DNA of 64,000 bases, taken from Dimorphilus gyrociliatus. Its lineage: Eukaryota; Annelida; Polychaeta; Dinophilidae. The stretch is taken from positions 124,001 through 188,000 of the forward strand of contig CAJFCJ010000028.1 of the NCBI GenBank assembly GCA_904063045.1, written 5' to 3'. The notes under the pieces are model-generated. The model ran no database searches. It was not told the origin of the DNA and saw only the letters and a list, made by a program, of their open reading frames with translations. Numbering within the stretch: the first letter of the stretch is position 1; every line of letters begins with the position of its first letter. Both the position numbers and the translations under genes were made by a program. Shown here in pieces: positions 21,681 to 34,057 of this stretch.

Positions 21681-24213
21681 ATGTTTCGGATAGTATTATT
21701 TCTTCTAATTCCTATTGTTTCTACGGATGTTACTGAGAAATTTCTAACGAAAATACAACAAGAAAATGTTGATATTATATTTATATTTGATCGGTCGAAT
21801 TTATCATCTAAAAACAAATTCTACATAAATCAAAAGCCATTAGTTAAGATATTTATAAGAAGTTTTATGAAAATCAGTGAAAAATATTCTCATGTCGGTA
21901 TTATATCATATGGAAGAGACGTTACAATTGAATTTGATGGAATTTCAAAAAATACAAACACCAGCAAATGTTTTCTTGTTGATAATGAACAATTTTGGAA
22001 TAATATTGAATATTCAAAATCTCCAAATTCCAACAATGGATCCGTTTTACATGAAGCTCTTCAGGCAGCTATAGATATTTTTGAGATTGCTAAAACTGAT
22101 AGTTCACCTAGATCTCGTATCATCTTTCTCTTCTCCAACGGAGTCCTGAAAGAGGACGAACAATTAGTAAACAGTAAATTTAATAAACTAAAACAATCAA
22201 CAATAGACGTTTTTGTAGCTGGTAAATATTTATTGTTAATTTGGATTCAAATTACATTCACCTAGAGTTATTAATTTTATAATTTCTGTTCAATAACAAA
22301 GGTAACGAAGGGGGAAGTGGTTTGGCGGTAAACGATGGTGGATACGGTCGAATTGCCTTATGGGAGAACAGGCTTGATCAAAAGCTTACAATGACAATTG
22401 GTGATAAAAACAACCATGACAAAAAATATAGTAGTGTACCATACAAAAAGGACTGCCTAAAAGACAATGAAACACCGTTGTGTAACGTTATTTCGGGATA
22501 TTCGTCTTGTCTGTGCTCGGCAGGCTATTATCGCAAAGAATTCGATTGTTCAAGTAAGTACAAGAATTTAAGTTTTACCAATACTCCTGTTAACGAACTA
22601 TGGCAACTATTCTTCTCCAATGAATAGAGTGCGAAGTTAACACCTTCAAGGAAACTATTGGAGACGGAAAATGTATTAGCTGTCCTCCTGGATACGGTAC
22701 TAGTTCTAAAGGTTCAACGAAAGGAAGCGACTGCAAATGTTTGGAGGTCAACACGTGCAGAGGGAGTTGCGACAATAAAATATGTAAGAACGGAAAATGT
22801 AATCTAGGAAGTTGCGTTTGTAATGAAGGATATACAGGAGAGACTTGCGAAGAGAAGATAAACTACTGTTCAACTAATCCATGTAAAAATTATGGACAAT
22901 GTAAAAGTCTATTTTTTGGACCATTTTGCTATTGTATTAATGATTATGAGTAAGTAGAATATTCGTATTTACTACTTTATCTATTAAAATAATATAATAT
23001 TAATTATTAATTATTTCTTCAGAGGTGAATTCTGTCAAAATAGTATTAGTGAATGTGGAAATGATTTATGTGCCCCAGGTTTCAGTTGCTTAGATAAAAT
23101 TTATGGATACGATTGTATTAACACATCGTTGATAATGACATCAACAAAGCGTAAGCTTTATTTGTCAATTAATCATAATATCTAGGTTAATTTATTCAAT
23201 TTTTATTGTTTTTATTTCATCATTAAAGTTCCGAAAGAAGAGGACAATAATACATCAATACAATTTTTAATAATTATCATCTGTGCTCCTATTGGCGTTT
23301 TGTTCGTCATTTTGATTATAAGTATCATTGGATTTCAAATATGGAAAAGGAAGAGAAGGGTTATATTACGCTCTAGATATGCCCAAAATACACATGGACA
23401 AAAGTCTCCTCCGCAACTGCCACCACGAATGCCAGGGAATATTTTTTCGGAGGTTTCCAAAATTGCGGCTAGAACTACTACAAGTGTTAAGCGAACATAC
23501 AGAAGAGTTTCTGATTCTGTTTGGAGGGTAAGAAGTAGAAAGGATGAAATGGATGATGTTTACGCAAACAATCCAACGACATCTACGAAATTAAGTCACA
23601 GAGTTCCACCTCCACCTCCTCCCCCTAAAAATAAATCAGCTGTTCCAGACTCTATCTATTCAAACTTGGTAAGCTTTTTCAATATAACTATAGATATACG
23701 AGTCGTTGTGCCATCTGTAATTTATTCTTGTTAAAACTTTATTGTTAACATTTTATCCACCAGTCGATATGACTATAACTTATTAAGTTTAAATAGCCAA
23801 ATTTTTTCTCCTAGCCTTGCTTTCGAAACTTTGAAAGCTGGTTGCCGTTTTTCGAAGAAACAGTTGATTTTTCAAGAGTATCCATGCTGGGCGTTATAAA
23901 GACTTCGACAGAATATATATTAGATACTTTGCCCTGTCCAACTGAAAAGGATATAGCAAGTCTTCGAAGCGCAATGGAGCAAAAGAGAAATGGTCTTATT
24001 ACAGTTCTTAAACACTCGTATATAATATCGTCAAATAACGGAACTGAAATGCACATGAACGCCAAAGGAACTAATAATAGAGCTCAAATTCTTTATATAA
24101 TTAAAGCATCATCGTATTTCATCTTATCAGGAACAACACGGAATAATTTTTCAACAGAATGTCTTCAAAAAGCCAAAGAAATAGCATCTCATCTAGCAGG
24201 TTTTGAAAAATGA
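21681..24213 (+). CDS. Type I membrane protein with VWA-like, Cys-rich and EGF domains
   Basis: Six exons join in phase to 693 residues: 21681-22221, 22302-22553, 22628-22949, 23023-23150, 23229-23668 and 23815-24213. A signal peptide (MFRIVLFLLIPIVSTDV) is followed by a VWA-like domain starting VDIIFIFDRSNLSS. Its metal-site motif DxSxS is degenerate (DRSNL). A Cys-rich GYSSCLCSAGYYR region and an ephrin-receptor-like CISCPPGYGTSSKG segment follow, then two or three EGF repeats (CVCNEGYTGETC; CSTNPCKNYGQCKS). One transmembrane helix (FLIIIICAPIGVLFVILIISIIGF) is near residue 440. The cytoplasmic tail has a Pro run (PPPPPPP), a YANNP and a YSNL motif, and a final 130-residue globular-looking region that I do not recognise. 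It is probably an adhesion or signalling receptor. No kinase or phosphatase motif is seen. Confidence 0.75.
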
Positions 24214-24861
24214 AATAAGATAAAAGTTCAACGAACTGAGCGATTATTTTAATATTTTTCTTACTTTATTAATGGATGTAAAACATTTTCTCGAAAAACT
24301 ATTTTCAGTAGTTGTTTGTTTATTTTCGTACTTTTTTTAATACACTTTTTATGTTTTGTACACAATAAATGTTTTAATTCTCGGACGATTGTTGATAAAT
24401 TTAACTATTATTCATGACTTTCTAAGTGCTATTTTTTACTTTTTAATACAGATTTTATCTACTTTTCTTTTAATTTTAACCATCTTTTACCACTTAACCT
24501 TCCTCCGCTTTTTTTCCCATTTATATTTAAAACCATCTTTGAAGGAGTATATAGATAATAATTAGATATATTTAGAAATAGATCATTTATTGATTAATAC
24601 ATTTAATAAAATAAGTCACCTTGTATTTTTTGTTTTGCTTTCATGAAGAGAAGAAGGTTAATTCATTTATTATATTATAGATATCCTTTATTTGTCCTTA
24701 TACAATTAGCATGTGCAGAAAAACATAATTTTGACGTAAACAAAAGTGTTTTAGTTGATCATAAAGCGTTATTAGCATGTATACTGTATATATAAATATA
24801 TCAATAATAGACAAAGTAGGCATGTTAACAATATTAAGTAACATCATCATATATTTCCTTG
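24214..24861. other. Intergenic, convergent 3' flanks
   Basis: The membrane-receptor gene(+) and the ZIP transporter(-) converge here. A plus-strand open frame at 24356-24565 is hydrophobic low-complexity AT sequence with no support. Confidence 0.5.
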
Positions 24862-27475
24862 TTAAACGCTGATTTTTGATTCATAAACTGCCAAAAGAGT
24901 TAATGCGGCTATTCCAATTAGGGCTCCCATATTTACAATAACAATAAATAAAACTTTCCTTGAATACTTTTGTAAATTTCTTCCTAACTGGCCAATCATA
25001 TTTACTAAAGCAATGTAAAGGAACATACCACCAGCAACCGCAAAAATCCATTGTCGAACGCTTTCGTCAACTGCCAATGCAACTCCAACAATTCCACCAA
25101 CAAAACAAGATAAAGCCGACAAACCATTTAATAAAAGTGCCTTCTTCAGTGATAAACCACAATCTACCAATAAGGCTAAGTCGCCGAATTCATGAGCCAA
25201 TTCGTGTATGAAAACTGCTATAGTTGTACTTATTCCACTGGTAGTTGATAAGGAAAATGCAGCACCTATTTGAACACAATTTAGATTTAAATTACTAATG
25301 TGACCAACTTTTTTATAAAAGAAACTCGCCTATAATAAGACCATCAGCAAAATTATGAACACCATCTCCTATTACAATCATAATGGACGTAGAATGACGA
25401 TGATGATCGTGAGAATGTTGTTCATTCGTTTTACCCTTTTCTCTCATAGAGATATCAATGTCATTGCTGTTTTCTTTTCTTGACGATGAAATTGCTACAA
25501 TGACCAATTCCAAAATGAAAAAAAAATAGATAGCTGCCAGAATTCCTAAAGCTTTTTGCGTATAAGGCTCCAAAACTACGTCACCACCTTCGTGTTCGTG
25601 ATCATGCATACCAAAAGCTTCAGGCATTAAATGTAATAGGGAATCGGTAACTAAGACGCCAAATCCTGATGCAACAAGAGTAGAAAGGATCACTTCGAAA
25701 TGTGAAAACTTGTAACAAGGTCGAAGAACAATTCCGAATAGAGCACATATACTAACAATAAATACTGCTAACATGGTATAGCCGTATTTTTCAGCTCTTG
25801 TAGGAGGTTCCTTAACAACTTTCTGTTCTATTGGCTTCTTGCATGAACCGAACATTTGTTGGTGAATTAAAGCTGGACAAATTTTTTCCAATTGTTCTCT
25901 ATTAACTTTATCTTTGAATTGAAATATCTTTAGTAAGTCGCTGGATGAATAGCAAATAGAATTTATTTTGGGTTCTTCATGCACTGAACGCTTTCTTCTT
26001 CTTCTGTGATCGTGACCTTCGTGACCGGGTTCTTCAGTAGATTTATTTGCAGCGTTACCGATTTCAAGTTTCTCTGTTATATGTTTAAAGTTAGATAAAT
26101 CAATTGATTCATGTGCCTGCTTTCCAAAGTGTTCAAAAATTGCAGAAGAAAATTCTGTAGGAAATGGAAGAGTTTTGTTTTCAATTGAACAATTTTTTGG
26201 TTTATACTGTAATTTTGATAAAAGATAAGAAGTCAAAGTTGATGATATTACGACGGGTCTGCTAGAGATGCTGCCACTATTGGCTTTATATAATAAAATA
26301 TCAACATTAAAACAATCTTGTTCATGCTTATGTTCGCCTTCATGTTCATGAGCTCCTTCGTCATGCTCTTCATTATGCTCTTCATCATGCTCTTCATCAT
26401 GATCGGCCCCATCCTCCTTTAATTTTTTAGCTAATTCATCAACTAGTTTATACACTTTACTATCGCTGTCAAGCTTTTCTGTAAAAATTGATTTGCTAGT
26501 ATCAAATTCAGCTTTCTTTTTGTTGTTTGTTGCATTACAAAGATTAGGGAATGTCAAGGATGTTTGTAAAATAATTGCAGCAAACTTATCAAAATCTTGT
26601 TCTTCTAAGAAAGTTTTGTTGAAGTATTGAAGAATTTCCTCCTTTTTAAGGCAATTCTAAAGAATAATAACTCTTTTTAGATTTTGACAATCCATACATG
26701 CAAATACAGAAAATGCAGCAAAGACCAGAATATGATTTTGAATATTTATACGCCTAAACTTTTAACGGATATCAGCTATTTTTTATGGTTTTGCATATGT
26801 CCTGAAAGAAATTCACTATAAGGAAATAGGATAAAAAAGAAATTGGTAATTTTAAAAACCAGTATATTATTAATTTAGTAGCCTATATTTAACAACTGAA
26901 AACATTATACATTATATTTTTAAAGCATTATAAAAGAGATTGTAAGAAGGAATAAAGAGGAAATGTTAAAGTTAAACAGAGTGAAACGAAATACATGACT
27001 TGTATGTTTGGGAAAGGCATTGAAAAGCCTATAAAAAGACATATACATTTGTTAAGGTATTCAGAATGAGTCATATTATTTAGATTCACTAGCCTCGGTT
27101 AAGTTTTCATTATATAGCAAGAAATTCAAAAAAATGTCCCTCATTATCATTTTATATACTTAAAATTCTAATTTTTTACCAATGAAAAAAAAAGGATGAC
27201 AATTTATGCTAATCAACTTAAAATATCGCAAATAATAGAAAAAGAACGTTTTTATTTACCTGACATATTTTTGATAAATTCTCTTCGCAGTTTAATCTAT
27301 TAAAATATCTGTGAAGAATAATCTCCAACATCGAATCGGTTATAATATTTTCTTGAAAATTGGTGATATTTTCATTACGAAGTGAATTTATAACTCTATC
27401 GAAGGGATGTTCTCCTCTGATAACAGTTATAAATGAAAAACATAAAAGGGCTTTTGAAACCAAAGAAAAACACAT
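24862..27475 (-). CDS. ZIP zinc transporter, LIV-1 subfamily (SLC39A6/10-like)
   Basis: Three exons, 27475-27260, 26656-25330 and 25265-24862, join to 648 residues. A signal peptide leads into a helical ectodomain with CPALI near its end. A His-rich stretch (repeated EEHDEEHN-type units, then HEHEGEHKHEQD) follows at about residues 130-160, with a second HEGHDH patch. The transport core shows HNFADGLIIG at 506-515 and HELAHEF at 535-541, the paired metal-site helices of LIV-1 ZIPs, which import Zn from outside or from organelles. The first intron is ~600 bases. The second intron appears to use a GC donor: only ATAG|GCGAG joined to AG|GTGCT restores the family's IIGAAF run in phase. The nearby GT donor at 25325 breaks the frame. 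Confidence 0.9.
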
Positions 27476-28303
27476 TTTTTGCAACTGCTACGTGAAGCAA
27501 AAATGAGCTTTAAAGGGGTGAGTTGTGAATTCCTTGGCCAAGAGCGCATCCAGAGGAAAAATTCATTATGTCGTTGTTTAATGACGAAATTGAAAAGTAT
27601 ATCTCATTCTATCTTTAATTTTATTAAATATAAATTATATATTGTTAAATTATCTAAGTATAGGTAGATAATTCATTATATGTAAACGTTGAAACAATAA
27701 TTTAATTCTATAAATCGCCCCCTCGCCCAACCTTTAAGTCGGCTAAATGACCTATTTCAAGTTTTTTTGCACACAGCTACAATAGTCATTATTGTTACTC
27801 AAATTCTTTGACCTCGTCTATCACATGAAAAGAATAATACATTTTTACTTTATAAATCGCTATTGATCCTTAAAAATTATTCTATTCAAAAAATTATTTT
27901 ACACAATGTCGTGCAATACTGTTTATTCGATTTTCGATTTACTTTCATAGAAACTAAGTTTAGGATCTCAATTTTTTTTTGGTCAAAATTAGGCAGATCT
28001 ACAGTTAGTCTTATATATTGACTATTGTATTTTGTATTAAATGGATAATAAATGGTAATCTTATCCCATTCCCCTTATGACAACGTTCCTTATTTCACTT
28101 AATTCTATAGTAATATTAATTGTAAAAACTGGTAAAGAAAACAAAATAAAAATAATGAAGCATTACAATATTGATCAGTGAGTAGGTATTAAAGACAATA
28201 ATGAATACATTTTATACTATGACCATTTCAGTAGTGAATAACAACGTTTAACACTGTTTTAACTTGATCAAAATTTCATTATAAGAACAAAGTTTTTCAG
28301 AAT
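27476..28303. other. Intergenic, no gene seen
   Basis: An AT-rich gap of about 830 bases between the ZIP start and the tRNA gene. No supported exon. Confidence 0.5.
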
Positions 28304-28395
28304 GGGACAGTGGTCTAGGGGTATGATTCTCGCTTTGGGAAGGCTCAATACTTCAAATATGCGAGAGGTCCCGGGTTCGAATCCCGGCTGTCCCC
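28304..28395 (+). tRNA. tRNA-Pro (anticodon TGG) with a 20-base intron
   Basis: The acceptor arm GGGACAG (28304-28310) pairs with CTGTCCC (28388-28394), with discriminator C at 28395. The A-box region TGGTCTAGGGGTATGA and B-box GGTTCGAAT (28374-28382) are typical of eukaryotic tRNA-Pro. The anticodon stem CTCGC (28329-28333) pairs with GCGAG (28361-28365). The loop reads TT-TGG-G, then an insert at 28340-28359 at the canonical 37/38 position, then T. Removing the 20-base intron leaves 72 bases, the usual length for tRNA-Pro. Confidence 0.95.
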
Positions 28396-28400
28396 TATAA

Positions 28401-28410
28401 TTTTTTTTTT
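28401..28410 (+). terminator. RNA polymerase III poly-T terminator of tRNA-Pro
   Basis: Ten consecutive T start five bases after the end of the tRNA, a standard Pol III stop. Confidence 0.9.
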
Positions 28411-28668
28411 CAATGAGGTTTTTTGGTATTGTTTCTTTATACATATATAATATCATGTTACGAAAAGGTAGCTATTTAGTGATTTTTTTACTAGTTAAGT
28501 GTAATTTAGTACAGATTTCATTTTTTATATTAAAATATAATATTTCTAAATAAAATTTATAGTAATACGATAAGTGATTAAATAATAGAGATTAGTTTTG
28601 TTATATTTTTAAGCACTACTAGCATAATACACACCTGGCTCTTGAAAGAAACACACAATTGTATAATA

Positions 28669-30364
28669 ATGCTAATTAAGTTAACTTTGACGGTTCTTAC
28701 AGGTAATGAAGAATGTAATAGATTAAATATAATCTATCTAAATGGTATTACTTTCTAATTATAGTTGTCCGTATCTCGGTCACTGATGTAATACCAAAAC
28801 CTTGCGATTTGAAGTGGGCTGAAGGAGTTTGGCTGGGAGCTGACAATAATAATGAACTCCAAATAAGAGACAACCATCTAACGTTATACGGTTTCGATTG
28901 GAAATGTGAAAAAGAATGGGAAGGAAAGAATCTATTCCAAAGTCGTAATGTTCATGGATCAAATACAACTACAGATTATCTTATTTGCATTCAATTAAAG
29001 AAGCTAAATAAGAATAAATTATTTTATGGAATGACCACCAAGACAAAAAGTAATACATTTCTTACAGTTGAGGCTGGTCACGAGAAACCCTTAGATTATA
29101 CTTGTAACGATAAAATTGACGTAATAAACTTTTATATTTATACTAGAAAGGAGACAAAATTAGACAGATCAACTTGCCCTCTTCCATTAAGAGAGCATTG
29201 GTCTATCGAAAGTCCTTGTAAGGGTAAATTAGAAGTTTGTTTAGACATTTATACAGTTGAGATTAATCCCGATAAAAGCTGCAAAGAAGAAAATCTAAAA
29301 CAAAGCTTACAACTTTACTGCCTATATAGCGTTAACTACGGAGGCTATAACTATACTATTGTGGCAAATAGCAATTACAAACCGGAAGAAGGAAAACCGC
29401 AATTCTATTGCATGGTAGGCCTAAAAAATTATTTTATATTATAATATATTGTAGTACACAACAAGTGTTATCTAAAAGAAAATGCTATAAATAGATAATA
29501 AAGAAGATGTAGGTTACTAATAAACTAGAATTTTATTAAAAGAAAGAAGAAAAAAGTTGATTAAAAAACAATGTAAGATTTCATCTATCTATTCCTATAT
29601 ATATATATATCTTTATAAAAGAAACTAATAAAAGGATATATAATAATTAAAGAAGAAATTATTAGAAATTTAAATATAATAAATAGGACATAAGGGGAGA
29701 ATATGTATTATAAGTATAAATATAAAAATGCATATTTGTATATATACTGTAAATTTATAAATGTATATATATATATATATACAGTATGTATGTCATATTT
29801 CTATATTATTTTATTATAGCTTTTTATAATTCATAAAAGTTTCCCTTAGTCTGCAGATTTTTAGTGTCTTTATGACAGAAGAATACCTAGTTAGCGATAT
29901 GTATATATTGTATCTACAATTACATAATATATATATATATATATATATATAAGTTAAAATACTAATAGTAGTAAAACTTGTAAAAAAAGATCTTTATCCA
30001 TATTTTTCATAGTTTAAATGTTTATTCCTTAGCAATCGAAACGAACGAACGGGAAGAATAGTACCGAATTGAAAATTGCTAAAATTGAAAATCCAAAGAA
30101 ATATTATTGCGAAATGTTTCCAGATCCGGAAAATGTGGATTATCATATAAATGCTAAGTTAGGTAAGTAAATAAATAAATATATATATATCTTGCATATG
30201 TCTATTGTCATGTATAATAGCACGTAACGTATGCATTCTATTCAGAAAAAGAATGCTACGAAGATATAACTGCACAAAAAGGGAGGACGACAGGAAATGC
30301 TGTTGTTTTAAAATCAAATTGCGGATTATTTATCTTATTAGCAATGTTTATTAATCTTTATTAA
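28669..30364 (+). CDS. Orphan Cys-containing secreted protein, probably GPI-anchored, 310 aa
   Basis: Four exons, 28669-28702, 28765-29414, 30033-30162 and 30246-30364, join in phase to 311 codons. A signal peptide (MLIKLTLTVLTVVRISVTDV) leads to an ectodomain with paired Cys, opening CDLKWAEGVWLGADNN. It has several N-glycosylation sites (NTTT, NYTI, NSTE). The C-terminus is a short hydrophobic tail (CGLFILLAMFINLY) directly after a small-residue and polar stretch, which is what a GPI signal looks like. I do not recognise the domain. The opening pattern of alternating short strands with W and G could be a lipocalin-like or other beta-barrel fold, but that is a guess. The 618-base intron 2 contains three TA microsatellites. 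Confidence 0.65.
29756..29952. repeat. TA microsatellites within an intron
   Basis: Two (TA)n tracts, at about 29763-29780 and 29926-29952, lie inside intron 2 of the GPI-type orphan gene, with a shorter one near 29599-29610. Confidence 0.85.
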
Positions 30365-30650
30365 TTTTATTAATTTATTTATTTATTCAGGAAAATAAAC
30401 AAGACGAAATATATCCGCAATTATATCCATTTATTGTCTCTTTGCTCCACCTACACATGTATTATTATTATAATAACAATGAAAAGATCTGCAAAATTAT
30501 AATTTATACTAATTAATATATAGTTTATTAATATATATATGTAAAACAATTACATATTACAATTACAATTAAGTCGTAAAACGTAGTATGCACGGCAGAT
30601 AAAATAAAGCGTCATCAGTCTCGTCATGTCATTTCTAAAGAGAGAGCGTT

Positions 30651-31038
30651 ATGTTCAAATTAAAAAGTTTTATTTTTTTATGCATTTTGAGCACTACGTT
30701 GTGCATTAGAGCTAATGAAGAACATTTTGCCAAGGATTGGAGAAAACTTTGTTTGTTGGATGGAACTTGTTTGGAAAAGAAGAACGATGTGATAAGAGGA
30801 AGAGTAGGAGGTTTCGGAAAACGGAATATTGTTGTTGGACGTTTAGGGAGGTATAATATAAAATGTTAATGTGTATAGATAATATAGTTGTATGTCAAGA
30901 AAATAAGTAAAGCTTATAAAAGTTGTCTTATTTATTCATTTGGCTGTTTCTTTTCAAAGCAAAGTGATCTTTAGACAAACTCTATGAAATCTTTTTAAGA
31001 AAACTCTTTATATTTTATACAGGAAGTGTAAATTTTGA
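30651..31038 (+). CDS. Small neuropeptide-like precursor, ~71 aa
   Basis: The ATG at 30651 opens a signal peptide (MFKLKSFIFLCILSTTLC). The rest carries a short two-Cys ring CLLDGTC, a dibasic KK, and then GRVGGFGKR. The Gly before Lys-Arg is a standard C-terminal amidation and cleavage site, predicting a peptide ending VGGF-amide. After GRLG the transcript may splice (donor GGAG|GTATAA at 30850, acceptor at 31021-31022) to give the ending RKCKF and stop at 31038. If unspliced it ends RYNIKC at 30869. Both versions end with a Cys near the C-terminus. I cannot place it in a named neuropeptide family. Signal peptide plus amidation plus dibasic sites make a secreted peptide hormone the best reading. 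Confidence 0.6.
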
Positions 31039-32477
31039 TCTAAAATGTGTTGCTGTAAAGATGAATGTTGGAAAAGACTACATAATTAGCAAGAGTACAT
31101 GTCTCATATTAAATTCTAAAGAACTAAATTAATTATTAAACTGAACTGTTAAATAATCAGTGAATGTAAAATAAGAAAAAGATGATCTAAATTCAATCCT
31201 AATGAGATCTTTTAAGTTAAACTAATAATAGTATATAGACATTATGTGTACTGTATTAATATAAATCCTCCCTCTCTCATTTACCTCCTTTCTATTCCTT
31301 TCTCTTTGTCTATTTTCAGAGAACAAACTGAAAATATCTTATATCCTACAATTATTATTTAAATAGAAGTCCTTGAAATTACTTTAACATGTATAAATTA
31401 TCATAGAAAGACTAAAATATTTCTAAATAAATAATAATAATGAAAGAAAAAAGGAAAGAAAGAGAATTATTATTATTATTATTATTATACTCCTTTCGTT
31501 TACAAAAAGAAAAGTATGGAAATATATATATAGGTAATAATAGAAAAAACAAACTGTTTGTATGCCTTTCCCTCCCCTTTTAGATATAGTTGTTAGTCAT
31601 TTAATATATTATCCAACTTATATTTTTCATAATTAAAATACTATAGTTATACTTTATAAATTTTATAGAAATATTCATAATGCTATGATGGATTTAGTGA
31701 CTGTGTTTTACATTTTTAATGATAAAAACTATATTGGTGTTACATACTATTCTTCCTCTCCTTTAGATCAATTACTCCATGAATGCAATACGAAAAAATA
31801 TACTTTCTCTATTCCATCAGTGAGAAAATGTAATGCATAATTAACAAGATTAGATAATGAGTATTTCGTTTATTTATATTTTCGTATTCAATTCAATAGC
31901 ATACGAGAGAGAGAGAGAGAACGTCGACCAAATAGAATAGAAATTTATCAGTAACTATCTTTTGAGGATGGAGGAAAGACTAACAACCGATACCCTCTAT
32001 AAATTCGTTAAATAAAACAATTATAGTATACTTTTTTTATTGAATTAACCTTGCTTGATATTCATGCGTCCTACGCTAATCCTCTCTTTGTCCTTAAACC
32101 CTATGTCCTATCACATTTCTAATATGAAGTATATTTATTTATATATGTATACTGCAAATATTCGTTTATTGTAATTATATTACACACAAACATGTACAGT
32201 ATACATCAGTTAATAAATTAATAAAACCAAGTACCATTGTACAATCTATATGTCTTCAAATACGGTCAATTCATTATTATATTATTTCAGATTTGGAAAG
32301 AGAAATGTTCAAGACAATTGGGAAGACCTACTATCCCTAATAAACAATTAAATGGGCTTATATGCTTTAAAAAATTTGAACGCTTTAGTGTATATTGTTG
32401 TCCGAAATCAAAGAGAGCAAAAATTATTTTACGAGTATTGTTTTTATAAACATTTAAGTATGGAATGCTTAATTTAG
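31039..32477. other. Intergenic with microsatellites
   Basis: About 1.4 kb of AT-rich sequence with (TTA)n at about 31470-31488 and (GA)n at 31904-31920. I see no supported exon. The short plus-strand frame at 32237-32449 overlaps the end of RABGEF1 antisense and has no signal. Confidence 0.5.
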
Positions 32478-34057
32478 TCAAAGTAAAGATGGTGTTTCAT
32501 CAGAATTATCAATTTCAAATGTTGATCCGGTAAAACAAGTTGTTACTGGTATTGATGCCAATGTTCCCGTCGACTGTGGTATTAAGGGACTTGGCAGCAT
32601 ACTACCGTCTGTAGGAGTTTCTGCGTCGGGAGCAATAGGTTTCTTTAATGAAATTGGAGTTTTTTCAATAACTTCTGTCAATTTCCTGCGGAAATCTTGC
32701 TCAAAATTTATCATATCTGTTTGAAGCATCTCTACTTCGTTGGCCAAACTTTTTTGGCCAACTAATAATTCTTCTAATACAGTAAAATTCAATTTCATTA
32801 ATCTTAGTTGTTCGCAACCGTAAACTTTGCCCGGATCGCCAGGTATTGCTTCTCCTCTCATATAACGTTCAAATTCTTCGTAGGGCATAGATAATGAATC
32901 GGCATCTAACTGAGCGATAAACTGTAAGGCTCCACTTAGATTCGTAAAATAATATGCCTGAAATACGTTAATGATGTATTATTTAATTTACTTGGACTCG
33001 ATAGCTATCCATAATTATACTATTCAACTATTGTTTACCTGCTCACCAGATCCTAGTCTCTCAGGACTCGCGAATCTCATTATATAGCTTTCATTCGATT
33101 TTAGAAGAGGAGGGTTTGCTCGTAAAACCACAAATATTAAGGCTGGTAAAAAATTATCAGCAGAGACCGGTTGATCACTCGACGCTTTTAGAGCGGTCAT
33201 TATGTGTTGTGAACACAGCATTATACATTCTAGCTTGTCAGAGGGAGTTTGTTTAGAATTCAAGTCAACAATTGCGTGAATGGCAGAGTCCAGTGCCTCG
33301 CTTGCAGCCGGTTTAGTTTCATCGATTCCGGCGTCTAATAATTGAGCATTTAACCAGTGTAAACTTCTAATTCTATTCTGAAGAGTCAGATCTTCCTGTT
33401 CATCATCTGGAGGACTAAATACCTCACTATAGGTCAATTGACATACGCATTTTTCTAATTTATCTAAAATTGTACGCCTCTCCGACATATTTAATTTAAT
33501 AAACGCATTCTCTGTTTCTAATTTTTCGGCCACTGAATTATACAACTCCTGAACTATATCTGAGCTATTTTCAACCGTTATTCCAGATTTAATTTTATCA
33601 ACGACGTTCCTAGTTTTCTTTAGAATTTCTAGAGCACCATCCTTCTTCGATTTACCGAGACTCTCGGTTAATTGTGCGTAAGGATTTACTCTATCTTCTT
33701 GAGAATCTTTCCCGTCAATTTTCCTCTTTAGGACATCCTTTAATCGTCTTTTTCTTTCAGTTTTCGGAGACGATTTCGGTACATCAGAACTATGTTAGTC
33801 GTAATACAACAAACAGCATGAAATTTTGTTTATTTCTATATATTTAATATGTTATAGTACCTTTCATCTATACCAACAATTTGCTTTGGAATTGGTAAAG
33901 TCTTATGATTAGTTTTCTTTAAATTCTCCCTATTATATTCCCTCCAACAAGATGAACAGTATCCTTGCCATTGAACATTTCCATAGAAGCCACATTTATT
34001 TTTGCACATCTTCACAGTCTCAATATGAATTTTACTCGGCTTCTTTTTCGAGAACAT
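32478..34057 (-). CDS. RABGEF1: RABGEF1 / Rabex-5, Rab5 guanine-nucleotide exchange factor
   Basis: Three exons, 34057-33861, 33789-33039 and 32957-32478, join to 475 residues. The N-terminus has an A20-type zinc finger: CKNKCGFYGNVQWQGYCSSCWREY, Cys-x3-Cys-x11-Cys-x2-Cys, the ubiquitin-binding finger of Rabex-5. The helical bundle and VPS9 domain follow: IRSLHWLNAQLLDAGID, ADNFLPALIFVVLRANPP, SNESYIMRFASPERL, and, after the last junction, AYYFTNLSGALQFI. The catalytic Asp (ADNFLP) and the YYFTNL segment are intact. A short coiled coil follows, in place of the Rabaptin-5-binding region, and then a Pro/Ser-rich tail. It activates Rab5 on early endosomes and acts with ubiquitinated cargo. Confidence 0.95.

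Noticed and set aside
24356-24565. Hydrophobic plus-strand frame after the VWA/EGF gene
   Set aside because: Composition is what T-rich DNA gives by chance; it lies in a convergent 3' region.
25325-25330. Ordinary GT donor at 25325 for ZIP intron 2
   Set aside because: It leaves phase 2, whereas the next exon needs phase 1 and the conserved IIGAAF run would be broken. The GC donor fits.
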